Positions 26,468 to 34,657 of a stretch of DNA of 64,000 nucleotides are shown here, one piece after another (within the stretch, counting starts at the first letter, position 1; every line of letters starts with the position of its first letter). Location: assembly GCF_041435015.1 (NCBI RefSeq), contig NZ_CP107989.1, positions 2,418,001 through 2,482,000 of the forward strand. The letters are read 5' to 3'. This stretch comes from Streptomyces canus (GTDB taxonomy: Bacteria > Actinomycetota > Actinomycetes > Streptomycetales > Streptomycetaceae). A model generated the notes under the pieces. The model was given only the letters and a program-made list of their open reading frames with translations. It had not been told where the DNA came from and did no database searches. The translations under genes were made by a program, and so were the position numbers.

Positions 26468-27495
26468 GCACCGTCGGCGCACCGACCTTCGCGCTCGTCA
26501 CCGGCGCCCAGGTCCAACAGGCCCTGCACGGAAGGGAACCGGAGATCGCGGACCTCGTCGAGGCCGTCTACCGGCTGCACGGCGCGGGCGACTCGGTGAA
26601 CCCTCCGTCGTACTTCCTGCGGTTCCCGGACCGCCCGTCGGCACGGATCATCGCGCTGCCCGCGTCACTGGGCGGACCGCTGAGGGTGGACGGCCTGAAG
26701 TGGGTCTCCAGTTTCCCGGAGAACATCAGGTCCGGGCTGCCGCGGGCGTCGGCGGTGCTGATCCTCAACGACCCCGAGACCGGCTACCCGTTCGCCTGCC
26801 TGGAGAGCTCGGTCATCAGCGCCACGCGCACCGCGTCGTCGGCGGCGCTGGCGGCCGGAAAGCTCAGCGCGGGCCGGAGCCGCCCCACCCGGGTGGGCTT
26901 CATCGGCACCGGGCTGATCGCCCGCTACATCCACACCCATCTCACCGCCACCGGCTGGGAGTTCGAGGAGACGGGCGTGCACGACCTGTCCGCCGAGAGC
27001 GCCGCCGGGTTCCGCGGCTATCTGGAGCGGTCCGGCGCACCGGGGAAGGCCGTCGTGCACGACACGGCCGAATCCCTCGTCCGCTCCAGCGAGCTGGTCG
27101 TGTTCGCCACCGTCGCCGGCGCACCGCACGTCCACGACCCGTCGTGGTTCGGCCATCACCCCCTGGTCCTGCATGTCTCCCTGCGCGATCTCGACCCGGA
27201 GATCCTGCTCGCGTCCGCCAACTTCGTCGACGACGTCGAGCACTGCCTCAAGGCCGAGACCTCCCCGCATCTGGCCGAACGGCTCTCGGGGAGCAGGGAC
27301 TTCATCGACGGCACGCTCGACGACGTGCTGACCGGACGGGTGACCGTCCCGACGGACCGGACGGTGGTGTTCTCCCCCTTCGGCCTGGGGGTGCTCGACC
27401 TCGCCGTCGGCCGGTTCGTCCACGACGAACTGGCCCGGCGCGGCGAACTGCACGTCGTCGACGGGTTCTTCAACGAGCTGCGCCGGTACGGCTGA
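26464..27495 (+). CDS. sbnB: SbnB-like N-(2-amino-2-carboxyethyl)-L-glutamate dehydrogenase
   Basis: A 343-residue ornithine cyclodeaminase/mu-crystallin fold protein. The Rossmann motif VGFIGTGLIARYIHTHL is at about residues 146-162, and LKWVSSFPENIRSGLPRASA near residues 78-97 matches the SbnB subgroup. In S. aureus, SbnB oxidises the SbnA product with NAD+ to release L-2,3-diaminopropionate and 2-oxoglutarate. Pairing with the SbnA-like gene directly downstream supports this. The 2-oxoglutarate released is also the co-substrate of the dioxygenase encoded just before it. Start and stop overlap with that gene (ATGA). Confidence 0.87.
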   Translation: MSTVGAPTFALVTGAQVQQALHGREPEIADLVEAVYRLHGAGDSVNPPSYFLRFPDRPSARIIALPASLGGPLRVDGLKWVSSFPENIRSGLPRASAVLILNDPETGYPFACLESSVISATRTASSAALAAGKLSAGRSRPTRVGFIGTGLIARYIHTHLTATGWEFEETGVHDLSAESAAGFRGYLERSGAPGKAVVHDTAESLVRSSELVVFATVAGAPHVHDPSWFGHHPLVLHVSLRDLDPEILLASANFVDDVEHCLKAETSPHLAERLSGSRDFIDGTLDDVLTGRVTVPTDRTVVFSPFGLGVLDLAVGRFVHDELARRGELHVVDGFFNELRRYG

Positions 27496-27526
27496 AACAC
27501 CTGTGGCGCATGAGGAGGGGGGCGTC

Positions 27527-28510
27527 ATGCCCGTCATTTCCGATCCTTCGGAGTACAACGAGTCCGACCTCTACGTCGACCTGCGGGCGGCGCTGGAGCT
27601 TCCGCTGTTCCTGAAGTGCGAGGGCTTCAACTTCGCCGGGTCCATCAAACTGAAGGCGGCCCGCGAGATGGTGAACGCCGCCGAGCGCGACGGCACCCTG
27701 CGGCCCGGGTCGATCCTGGTCGAGTCGTCGTCGGGGAACCTGGGGGTGGCCCTGAGCGTGATCGCGGCGAGCCGGGGCTACCGGTTCCTGTGCGTGACCG
27801 ACTCACGGTGCAACCTGGTGACGATCCGGTTGATGGAGGCACTCGGCACCCGGGTGCACGTGGTCAGGGAGCCGGACCTGCACGACGGCTATCTGGGCGC
27901 CCGGCTCGCCTATGTGCGGGCGCTGTGCGCCTCGGACGAGCGGTACGTGTGGCTCAACCAGTACAGCAACGAGGGGAACTGGCGGGCGCACTACCGCACC
28001 ACCGCGCCGGACATCGCGCGCCGCTTCCCCGACCTGGACGTCCTGTTCGTGGGGGCCGGCACCACGGGGACCCTGATGGGCTGCGCCCGCTGGTTCTGGC
28101 AGTGGCGGCGTCCGGTGCGGATCGTCGCCGTGGACAGTGTCGGCTCGATCACCTTCGGGGGGCCGCCCGGCGTGCGGATGATCCCGGGGCTCGGCACCAG
28201 TGTGCCGCCGCAGCTGCTCGACAAGTCGTACATCGACGACGTCGTGCTCGTCGAGGAGCCGGACACCCTCCAGGTCTGCCGCCGGCTGGCCGCCCGGGGT
28301 TTCCTGTTCGGCGGCTCCAGCGGCACGGTCGTCAGCGGCGCCGACCAGTGGCTGTCCGCGCACGGCCGCCGCGGGCTCACCGCGGTCGCCATCGCGCCGG
28401 ACCTCGGCGAACGCTACCTCGACACGGTGTACCGACCGGGCTGGCCGCACGGCCTGCCCGAGGCGGACCCGGTCCACCACACGGCGGAGGCGATGGCCCA
28501 CCTCGCCTGA
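27527..28510 (+). CDS. sbnA: SbnA-like N-(2-amino-2-carboxyethyl)-L-glutamate synthase (PLP enzyme)
   Basis: A 327-residue fold-type II PLP enzyme. The Lys that holds PLP is in FAGSIKLKAAREM, the Asn loop is SSSGNLGVALS, and the phosphate loop is GTTGTLMG. In the SbnA family O-phospho-L-serine and L-glutamate are condensed. The ATG at 27527 is preferred because GAGGAGGGGGG lies right before it (27512-27522); an in-frame GTG at 27503 would place that site inside the gene. It is the last gene of the cluster. Together with the SbnB-like gene it gives L-2,3-diaminopropionate. Confidence 0.87.
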   Translation: MPVISDPSEYNESDLYVDLRAALELPLFLKCEGFNFAGSIKLKAAREMVNAAERDGTLRPGSILVESSSGNLGVALSVIAASRGYRFLCVTDSRCNLVTIRLMEALGTRVHVVREPDLHDGYLGARLAYVRALCASDERYVWLNQYSNEGNWRAHYRTTAPDIARRFPDLDVLFVGAGTTGTLMGCARWFWQWRRPVRIVAVDSVGSITFGGPPGVRMIPGLGTSVPPQLLDKSYIDDVVLVEEPDTLQVCRRLAARGFLFGGSSGTVVSGADQWLSAHGRRGLTAVAIAPDLGERYLDTVYRPGWPHGLPEADPVHHTAEAMAHLA

Positions 28511-28603
28511 CCCCCTCCACCCACGGCACCCGGCCCGCACACCTGCGGCACCCGGGTGCCGAGCCCGAGCCACCCGGCACGTGCCCTGTCGGCGAGGTAC
28601 CAG

Positions 28604-28960
28604 TACGCACACCCACAGCAACCAGAGGCCCTCCCCACAAGGCACCCGCACCGCCCCGGCTGCCTGACCGCGAGACGCCCGGCCCGCCGCAGCGACGCTG
28701 CCACACCGACGAGGCACCACTGCACACACTCGCCACGGCCAGAGGCCCTCCCCGCCACAGCGCCCCGGCAACCCAGCCCCGCAACCGCGAGACGCCCGGC
28801 CCCCCACAGCGACGCCGCCACACCGACGAGACACCACTGCACACACCCGCCACGACCAAAGGCGATCCCGCAACACGCCCGCAGCGCCCCGAACACCCGG
28901 CGCCACCGCAAGGCGCACACCACCCCCGCAGCGAGCCAGAGGCGATCCCCGCAACGCGCC
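28604..28960. repeat. 117-bp degenerate tandem repeat in a 604-bp gene-free stretch
   Basis: No gene is supported between 28511 and 29114. CCAGAGGCCCTCCCC-type strings begin at 28622, 28739 and 28856, spaced by exactly 117 bp. ACCGCGAGACGCCCGGCC occurs at 28667-28684 and 28784-28801, again 117 bp apart. More diverged copies extend to about 29050. Because 117 is a multiple of three, the minus strand is open for a Cys/Trp-rich repeated reading (for example CVQWCLVGVAASL), but this has no ribosome site or family match and I do not call it a gene. Confidence 0.82.
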
Positions 28961-29089
28961 CCAGCACCCCAGCGCCCGGCCCTTCAACCGCGAGGCGCCC
29001 CGCGCCCCCGCAGCGACCGCTGCCGTACCGGCGTGGCGCCGCTGCACACGCCCGCGGCGCCCGCGGCCGTGTCCATGAGGTGACCAGTG

Positions 29090-29107
29090 ACGTACCCCGG
29101 GGTACGT
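29090..29107. promoter_or_regulatory. 18-bp perfect palindrome over the acyl-CoA dehydrogenase promoter
   Basis: ACGTACCCCGGGGTACGT is a perfect palindrome ending 7 bases before the ATG at 29115. A plausible -35 (TGACCA, 29081-29086) and -10 (TACGTT, 29103-29108) flank or overlap it with a 16-bp spacer, and no ribosome site is seen. The mRNA is therefore probably leaderless and the palindrome would block the polymerase. A TetR-type repressor is the usual owner of such a site, but none is coded nearby. Confidence 0.6.
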
Positions 29108-29114
29108 TCGCAGA

Positions 29115-30749
29115 ATGGCAGGCAGTACGCACACCGTGACCAACCAGCCCCCACCGCTGATCGGCTACGACGTCTACGGCGCCGACCGCGCGCTGCGAGC
29201 GGCCGTGGAACGGCATCTCGACCCGGACCTGCTCGACGAGGTCCACGGTGAGCTGGCGGCGCTCGGCCGGGCCTGCGGCTCGGCGCAGGTGCAGGAGTGG
29301 GGCCTGCAGGCCAACGAGAACCCGCCCCGGCTGCGCACCCACGACCGTCACGGCCACCGTATCGACGAGGTGGAGTTCCATCCGGCCTGGCACCGCGTGC
29401 TCGGCAAGGGCGTCTCGGCGGGTCTGACGGCCGCCTGGGTCCGCCCCGGGGGCCATGTACGGCGAGCGGCCGCCTTCCTCCTGTGGACGCAGGTCGACGC
29501 GGGCAACTGCTGTCCGCTGTCGATGACCCACGCCGCGGTCCCCGCCCTGCGCACCGATCCGGACCTGGCCGCCGAGTGGGAGCCCCGCCTCACGTCCATG
29601 GTCTACGACCGCGAGCTGCGGCCCGCCCACCTCAAGGCGGGGGCGCTGTTCGGGATGGGCATGACGGAGAAGCAGGGCGGCAGCGACGTCCGGGCGAACA
29701 CCACGTCCGCACGGCCCCTGCCCGACGGCGAGACCTACGAGCTGACCGGCCACAAATGGTTCTGCTCCGCGCCCATGTCGGACGGCTTCCTGGTCCTCGC
29801 CCAGGCCCCGGGCGGGCTCAGTTGCTTCCTCGTGCCGCGCGTCCTGGAGGACGGCACCCGCAACACGTTTCTCCTCCAGCGCCTCAAGGACAAGCTCGGC
29901 AACCGTTCCAATGCCTCCGGCGAGGTCGAGTTCGACCGGACCTGGGCCCGCCGGGTGGGCGACGAGGGGCGAGGGGTCCGCACCATCATCGAGATGGTCG
30001 CGGCGACCCGGCTCGACTGCGTGCTGGGCTCGGCGGGCCTGATGCGCCAGGCAGTCGCCCAGGCGATCCACCACTGCACCCACCGCGAGGCCTTCGGCGG
30101 CAAGCTCGTCGACAAGCCGCTGATGCGCAACGTCCTGGCCGACCTGGCCCTGGAGTCCGAGGCGGCGACCACCCTCGCCCTGCGTCTGGCGGCCGCCTAC
30201 GACAAGGACGACGAGCAGGAACGGGCCTTCCTCAGGATCGCGGTACCGGCGGCCAAGTACTGGATCACCAAGCGCTGCACCCCGCTGACGGTGGAGGCCG
30301 CCGAATGCCTGGGCGGCAACGGCTACGTGGAGGAGTCGGGCCTGCCCCGCCTGGTCCGCGAATCACCGCTGAACTCCATCTGGGAGGGTGCGGGCAACGT
30401 CCAGGCCCTGGACGTCCTGAGGGTCCTCCGGCGGGAACCCCAGGCCCTGAACGCCTACCTCCTGGAGATCGGCCGGACCCGGGGCGCCGACCACCGCCTG
30501 GACGCGGCGACCAAGAACCTCTTCACCGAACTGGCCGATCTGGAGGGCGTCGAGGGCCGGGCCCGCCACCTGACGGAACGGCTCGCGCTCGTCCTGCAGG
30601 GCTCCCTGCTCGTCCGCCACGCCCCCGCGGAGGTGGCCGACGCGTTCTGCGCGTCCCGCCTGGGCGGCGACGCGGGATCGGCCTTCGGCACGTTGCCCTC
30701 GACCCTGGACCTGGAGTCGGTGGTGGATCGCGCCCGCCCGGTGCACTGA
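29115..30749 (+). CDS. AidB-like acyl-CoA dehydrogenase family protein
   Basis: A 544-residue flavoprotein. GMGMTEKQGGSDVRANTT near residues 178-195 and AAECLGGNGYVEESGLPRLV near residue 400 are typical of the AidB/isovaleryl-CoA dehydrogenase branch, with RESPLNSIWEGAGNVQALDV as the C-terminal signature. The length is near that of E. coli AidB (about 540). AidB binds DNA and protects from alkylation; other relatives are true dehydrogenases, so the role is open. ATG 29115 lies just after the palindrome, apparently without a ribosome site. Confidence 0.87.
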   Translation: MAGSTHTVTNQPPPLIGYDVYGADRALRAAVERHLDPDLLDEVHGELAALGRACGSAQVQEWGLQANENPPRLRTHDRHGHRIDEVEFHPAWHRVLGKGVSAGLTAAWVRPGGHVRRAAAFLLWTQVDAGNCCPLSMTHAAVPALRTDPDLAAEWEPRLTSMVYDRELRPAHLKAGALFGMGMTEKQGGSDVRANTTSARPLPDGETYELTGHKWFCSAPMSDGFLVLAQAPGGLSCFLVPRVLEDGTRNTFLLQRLKDKLGNRSNASGEVEFDRTWARRVGDEGRGVRTIIEMVAATRLDCVLGSAGLMRQAVAQAIHHCTHREAFGGKLVDKPLMRNVLADLALESEAATTLALRLAAAYDKDDEQERAFLRIAVPAAKYWITKRCTPLTVEAAECLGGNGYVEESGLPRLVRESPLNSIWEGAGNVQALDVLRVLRREPQALNAYLLEIGRTRGADHRLDAATKNLFTELADLEGVEGRARHLTERLALVLQGSLLVRHAPAEVADAFCASRLGGDAGSAFGTLPSTLDLESVVDRARPVH

Positions 30750-30765
30750 CCTGTTCACCGGTGAG

Positions 30766-30801
30766 CGGGGGTGGTGCTGCGCCGACACGGCACCACCCCC
30801 G
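30766..30801 (+). terminator. Hairpin after the acyl-CoA dehydrogenase gene
   Basis: A perfect 12-pair stem (CGGGGGTGGTGC at 30766-30777 and its complement at 30790-30801) with a 12-base loop begins 17 bp after the stop codon. It has no T-tract, as is common in Streptomyces. It probably ends the transcript or protects its 3' end. Confidence 0.6.
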
Positions 30802-30992
30802 TTGCGGCCCTCGGAGGCCGGACAACGCCGCTGCGAGACGGCGTTCGCCCAAGTTTCAAACACTCCGGGGCTCACCACCAGGGTTGCAGGGGGTTGCAAC
30901 TTCCTGGCGTCTGTGGGCGGACTGTGTCCCTGCCCGAGACACGACCGGCACTATGAGACGGACAGTCAATGGACCCGGGACCGGGAGGACCA

Positions 30993-32282
30993 GTGCCGCT
31001 CTCGCCGACGCATGTGACCCACCTAGCCACCGTGGACACGGCACGTGCGGCGCGGGTACTGAACGACGTCCGGTCGGCCACCCTGTCCGGCCGGCCCGCG
31101 CCCATCGCTCCGCGCCCCGTGATCGAGGAGTCCTGGACCCGTATGCTGCGCGGCGGCGTCGACCCGGACCACGACTTCCGGTCCGGGCTGCTGGCGCCCG
31201 AGGAGGTGCAGCGGCGCCGGGAGAGCACCCCGCTGCGGCACGTCCTGCCGGTCCTTCGGGAGGGGTTGTTGTCGGTCGCGGACGTCGCCCACCACATCAT
31301 GGTGGTCGCCGACGAGGACGGCCGGGTGCTGTGGCGGGAGGGCAGTTCCCCCGTGCTGCGCAAGGCGGACGGCACCGGCTTCGAACTCGGCGCGGACTGG
31401 CGGGAGGACGTCGTCGGCACGAACGGCATCGGTACCCCGGTGGTGGTGCGCCGTCCCGTCCAGGTCTTCGCCTCCGAGCACTTCGTCCGCTCCCAGACCT
31501 CCTGGACCTGCACCGGTGCCCCGATCAAGGACCCGCGGGACGGCCGGCTGATCGGCGTGGTCGATGTGAGCGGGCCGCTGGACACCATGCATCCGGCGAC
31601 GCTCGCCTGGGTCGACTCGGTGGCCAAGCTCGCCGAGTCACGGCTGCGTGAGCTGCATCTGACCACTCTGGAGCAACTGCGGGCCGTGGCGGCGCCGGTG
31701 CTCGCCCGGCTCAGCGGCCGGGCCCTGGTGGTGGACCGGGACGGCTGGACGGCGGCCGTGACCGGAATGCCGTATCCGAACCGGATCGCGCTGCCCAAGT
31801 CTCTCTCGCCGGGCCGACGGTGGCTGCCCGCGCTCGGCCTGTGCGCGCTGGAGCCGCTGGCGGGCGGCTGGTTGATCCGCGCCGCCGACGAACCGGAGCC
31901 GCAGGGCATCACCCGGATCGTCCTCGACCTCGCGCAGCCGCGCCGCTGGACGGTGACGGTGTCGGGCGGCGCGGGCACCTGGAGCCACGAACTGAGCCCC
32001 CGGCACGCCGAGTTGCTCTACCTGCTGGCCCTGCACCGCTCGGGCCGCAGTGCGGCGGGCCTGGCCGAGGACATGTTCGGCGATCCGGGCCGCACGGTGA
32101 CCGTGCGCGCGGAGATGTCCCGGGTACGGCGCTATCTCGGGGCGTTTCTGGAACACCGGCCGTATCGTTTCTGCGAGGACGCCGAGGTCGAGGTGCTGCT
32201 GCCGGGCCGTCCGGGCGACCTGCTGCCGCACTCGAGCGCCCCCGCCGTGCTCGGGGCCCGGGCCGACGCCGAGACCGAGTGA
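30993..32282 (+). CDS. GAF-domain transcriptional regulator (AcoR-type N-terminus, winged-helix C-terminus)
   Basis: About 430 residues. The N-terminal half resembles AcoR-type sensors (APRPVIEESWTRMLRGGVDP, then a GAF domain with HIMVVADEDGRVLWREG and GTNGIGTPVVVRRPVQVFA). No AAA+ domain follows. The last 90 residues, from WSHELSPRHAELLYLLALH, look like a winged helix. The GTG at 30993 has GGGAGG just upstream; the ATG at 30969 is an in-frame alternative. It probably senses a small metabolite. The target genes are not evident. Confidence 0.75.
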   Translation: MPLSPTHVTHLATVDTARAARVLNDVRSATLSGRPAPIAPRPVIEESWTRMLRGGVDPDHDFRSGLLAPEEVQRRRESTPLRHVLPVLREGLLSVADVAHHIMVVADEDGRVLWREGSSPVLRKADGTGFELGADWREDVVGTNGIGTPVVVRRPVQVFASEHFVRSQTSWTCTGAPIKDPRDGRLIGVVDVSGPLDTMHPATLAWVDSVAKLAESRLRELHLTTLEQLRAVAAPVLARLSGRALVVDRDGWTAAVTGMPYPNRIALPKSLSPGRRWLPALGLCALEPLAGGWLIRAADEPEPQGITRIVLDLAQPRRWTVTVSGGAGTWSHELSPRHAELLYLLALHRSGRSAAGLAEDMFGDPGRTVTVRAEMSRVRRYLGAFLEHRPYRFCEDAEVEVLLPGRPGDLLPHSSAPAVLGARADAETE

Positions 32283-32435
32283 AAACCCTCGATCTGGGCG
32301 CATCTTCCGCATAATTGCACGGTCTTCGTCCCCAGCGGCCCTTTACTGCCGTAGCATCCCCTACGGGTCACCCCACCTGCTCCTCGGTCAACGTACTGAT
32401 CATCAGGCGCAGTTGGCCCGCCTCGGGAGGACTGT

Positions 32436-33731
32436 ATGAAGCAACGTGGCAGACACCGCAGGCGCAAGCGGGGCCAAGCGCTGCGCGCCTTCCTGGCCGG
32501 GACCGCCCTCGCGCTGACCGCCGCCGCCACCATGATCAGTGCTTCCCAGGCCACGGTCGCCGCCAATCCCGGGACGCTCAAGCCGCTCACCTCGGCCGCC
32601 GAGACCGACCCGCTGGGTCTCAAGGAATCCCGGGTACCGCAGAGCGCCCTCGACCGGCTCTCCTCCGCGATGGGACGTCCGGCCGGCGTCTCCGCCGTCC
32701 TCGACTCCGCCGACCGGAGCCTGCGCGACGCGATCGGTTGCACGGCCGGCGAGCGCAGGGCGCTGCCCGTGGCCCCGGAGGCCACCGCCGCGTACTGCTG
32801 GGACAGCGCCGACACCCGCTCCTGGCGGGCCGGGGCGGTCACCACCTCCGGAGACGCCGACGACGACGGCCTGTGGGGCGCCCACCGCGTGATCCTCTCC
32901 GCGTGGAGCCGCACCGGCACCGCGGCGCGGGACGGGGGCCTGGCCCGGGTCGCGTTCGTCGACGCGGACGACCTGAACCGGCCCACCTACTCCTGGGTCC
33001 TCCTCGCCGTCCCCGTCGACGGCGGGCGCGACTACCGCGGCCTCGCCTCCCAGGTGTCCGGCATGGTCTGGTACCAGAACAAGCTGCTGGTCACCGCGAG
33101 CGGCGACGACGGCGACGCGCTGTACGTCTACGACATGAACCGCGTCCAGCGGGCCACCGTCGACAGCGACGCCGTCGGCAAGGTACGCGGCGGCTGGTCG
33201 GCGCACGGCGCCCAGTGGGTCCTGCCCGCGGTCGCCTCGTACCGCCCGACCGCCGACACGGGCGCCGCCCGCCCCGACTACCTCTCCCTGGACCGCAGCA
33301 CCGCCCCGGACAGCCTGGTCGCGAGCGAGTGGGTGTCCGGGGACGACGACGCCGGGACCCGGGTGTGGCGCTACGACTTCAGCACCTCCCCCGCCCGCTC
33401 CGGCCTCCTGGCCACGGACACCGGCGGCTCCGCGCGCGTGGCCGAGGCGTACGTCACCAAGGCGTCCGGCTCCGGCCCCGTGCTGTCGTACGACTCCCAG
33501 TGGTACCTGGGCCGCGCGGCCCACACCGAGGGCGACCACGGCACCCTGTGGCGCCAGAACGCGAAGGACCCCGCGAAGGCCGCCCGCTGCGGCGCGGACG
33601 AGACCCGCAGCTGCTGGAGCGGGGAGTCGGAGTCCCTGTCGTACTGGGAACAGACGGGCGACGTGTGGTCCCAGTCGGGCCGGGTGCTGTTCGCACTGCC
33701 GCTGGCCTCGATCGACAGATCTCTGGGATAG
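32436..33731 (+). CDS. Secreted protein of unknown function
   Basis: A 431-residue protein I do not recognise. An Arg/Lys-rich start, then a hydrophobic segment (ALRAFLAGTALALTAAATMI), ends near ASQATVAA with a probable signal-peptidase site, so secretion is likely. The body has many Trp and Tyr residues and repeated motifs such as SYDSQWYLGR, DGDALYVYDM and SGMVWYQNKLLVT, consistent with a beta-propeller, although no repeat unit is certain. ATG 32436 has CGGGAGG upstream. The GNAT gene begins 18 bp later and may be co-transcribed. Confidence 0.72.
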   Translation: MKQRGRHRRRKRGQALRAFLAGTALALTAAATMISASQATVAANPGTLKPLTSAAETDPLGLKESRVPQSALDRLSSAMGRPAGVSAVLDSADRSLRDAIGCTAGERRALPVAPEATAAYCWDSADTRSWRAGAVTTSGDADDDGLWGAHRVILSAWSRTGTAARDGGLARVAFVDADDLNRPTYSWVLLAVPVDGGRDYRGLASQVSGMVWYQNKLLVTASGDDGDALYVYDMNRVQRATVDSDAVGKVRGGWSAHGAQWVLPAVASYRPTADTGAARPDYLSLDRSTAPDSLVASEWVSGDDDAGTRVWRYDFSTSPARSGLLATDTGGSARVAEAYVTKASGSGPVLSYDSQWYLGRAAHTEGDHGTLWRQNAKDPAKAARCGADETRSCWSGESESLSYWEQTGDVWSQSGRVLFALPLASIDRSLG

Positions 33732-33748
33732 ATGATTCCCTGACCGGC

Positions 33749-34321
33749 ATGCCGAACATCCCCGTGACCACCTGGTCCCTGGAACAGACCGCTCCGACCG
33801 ACCTCCTTCCGGCCGAACCCCCGGAGGGTGACCTCCGCATCCGCCGCGCGGAAGTCCCCTCCCCCGAGTTCAGCCGCTACCTCTACGCCTCCGTGGGCGG
33901 CGACATCCACTGGACCGACCGGCTCTCGTGGACGTACGCACAGTGGCAGGAGCACCTGGAGCGCCCCGGCGTGGAGACCTGGGTGGCCTACGACCGCGGC
34001 ACCCCGGCCGGCTACGCCGAACTCGGCCCGCAGGACGACGGCGTCGTGGAGATCGAGTACTTCGGCCTGATCCCGGCGTTCCGCGGCCGGCGGATCGGCG
34101 GCCACCTCCTTTCCTACGGCGCCGCCCGCGCCTGGGACCTCGCGGACCGCTGGCCGGGGCTGACCGACACCAAGCGGGTCTGGCTGCACACCTGCTCCAA
34201 GGACGGCGAGCACGCGATGGCCAATTACCAGCGCCGTGGCTTCACGCTCTTCGACACCAAGGTCGAGGAGGAGGCCGAGGCGCCCTCACCCGGCCCCTGG
34301 CCCGGGGCCTACCCGGCCTGA
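33749..34321 (+). CDS. GNAT-family N-acetyltransferase
   Basis: A 190-residue protein. The acetyl-CoA loop is FGLIPAFRGRRIGGHLLSYG near residues 112-131 (Q/RxxGxG/A form), and NYQRRGFTLFDTKVEEE at the C-terminus is the typical last strand. The acceptor is unknown. It follows the secreted-protein gene closely and is ended by a strong hairpin at 34361. Confidence 0.82.
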   Translation: MPNIPVTTWSLEQTAPTDLLPAEPPEGDLRIRRAEVPSPEFSRYLYASVGGDIHWTDRLSWTYAQWQEHLERPGVETWVAYDRGTPAGYAELGPQDDGVVEIEYFGLIPAFRGRRIGGHLLSYGAARAWDLADRWPGLTDTKRVWLHTCSKDGEHAMANYQRRGFTLFDTKVEEEAEAPSPGPWPGAYPA

Positions 34322-34360
34322 CCTGCGGGAACAAGAGGCCCCGCGATCTTTGTGACCAAC

Positions 34361-34395
34361 GACACCCTGGTCTCGCCTGTCGAGACCAGGGTGTC
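34361..34395 (+). terminator. 15-pair perfect hairpin after the GNAT gene
   Basis: GACACCCTGGTCTCG (34361-34375) pairs perfectly with 34381-34395 around a 5-base loop, 39 bp after the GNAT stop. It separates this unit from the sulfur operon. No T-run follows. Confidence 0.7.
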
Positions 34396-34411
34396 CACAT
34401 GGTGGATAAAG

Positions 34412-34426
34412 CTGGACTGTGTCCAG
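34412..34426. promoter_or_regulatory. 15-bp palindrome before the sulfur leader peptide
   Basis: CTGGAC-TGT-GTCCAG is a perfect inverted repeat 23 bases upstream of the leader-peptide ATG (34449). Its position fits an operator of the sulfur-assimilation operon. The regulator is not identified. Confidence 0.45.
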
Positions 34427-34448
34427 ATCGCCGTGACACGCTTCCGTC

Positions 34449-34532
34449 ATGTCTGGAACTGGAATTGCCTTGGTGAGTCGGCGGCACGTCGACCTCGGCC
34501 GCATGTCCAGCGCCATCTGTCCGGTGCGCTGA
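34449..34532 (+). CDS. Sulfur-operon leader peptide
   Basis: 27 codons starting ATG 34449 and ending TGA 34530-34532. The peptide contains ALVSRRHVDLGRMSSAICPV, close to a short family of actinobacterial leader peptides (LVSRRHVDL...SA.C) found ahead of sulfur genes. The single Cys (codon 24) sits three codons before the stop, so ribosome stalling when cysteinyl-tRNA is scarce could control the downstream genes. 125 bp separate it from sulfite reductase. A hairpin switch was not worked out. Confidence 0.72.
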   Translation: MSGTGIALVSRRHVDLGRMSSAICPVR

Positions 34533-34657
34533 CGAGCCGCAGCGTCACCCGACACATCCTCTCGTTCTCCTGCCCGCGCAATGACGCGCAGGTACACCCA
34601 TGCGCCCGTACGCGCAGGTAAGAGCCGCTTTCCGCCTGTCCCGAAGGACGTAGAACC

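Noticed and set aside
28414..28923. Cys/Trp-rich repeated minus-strand reading in the 117-bp tandem array
   Set aside because: The open frame follows from a repeat period divisible by three. There is no ribosome site, and the reading begins inside the end of the sbnA-like gene.
29297..31651. 784-codon plus-strand reading overlapping the acyl-CoA dehydrogenase and GAF genes
   Set aside because: It is the off-frame shadow of two well-supported genes and is dominated by Arg, Gly and Pro.
34322..34657. SAM riboswitch upstream of sir
   Set aside because: No conserved S-box or SAM-II core was recognisable; the leader peptide explains the region better.
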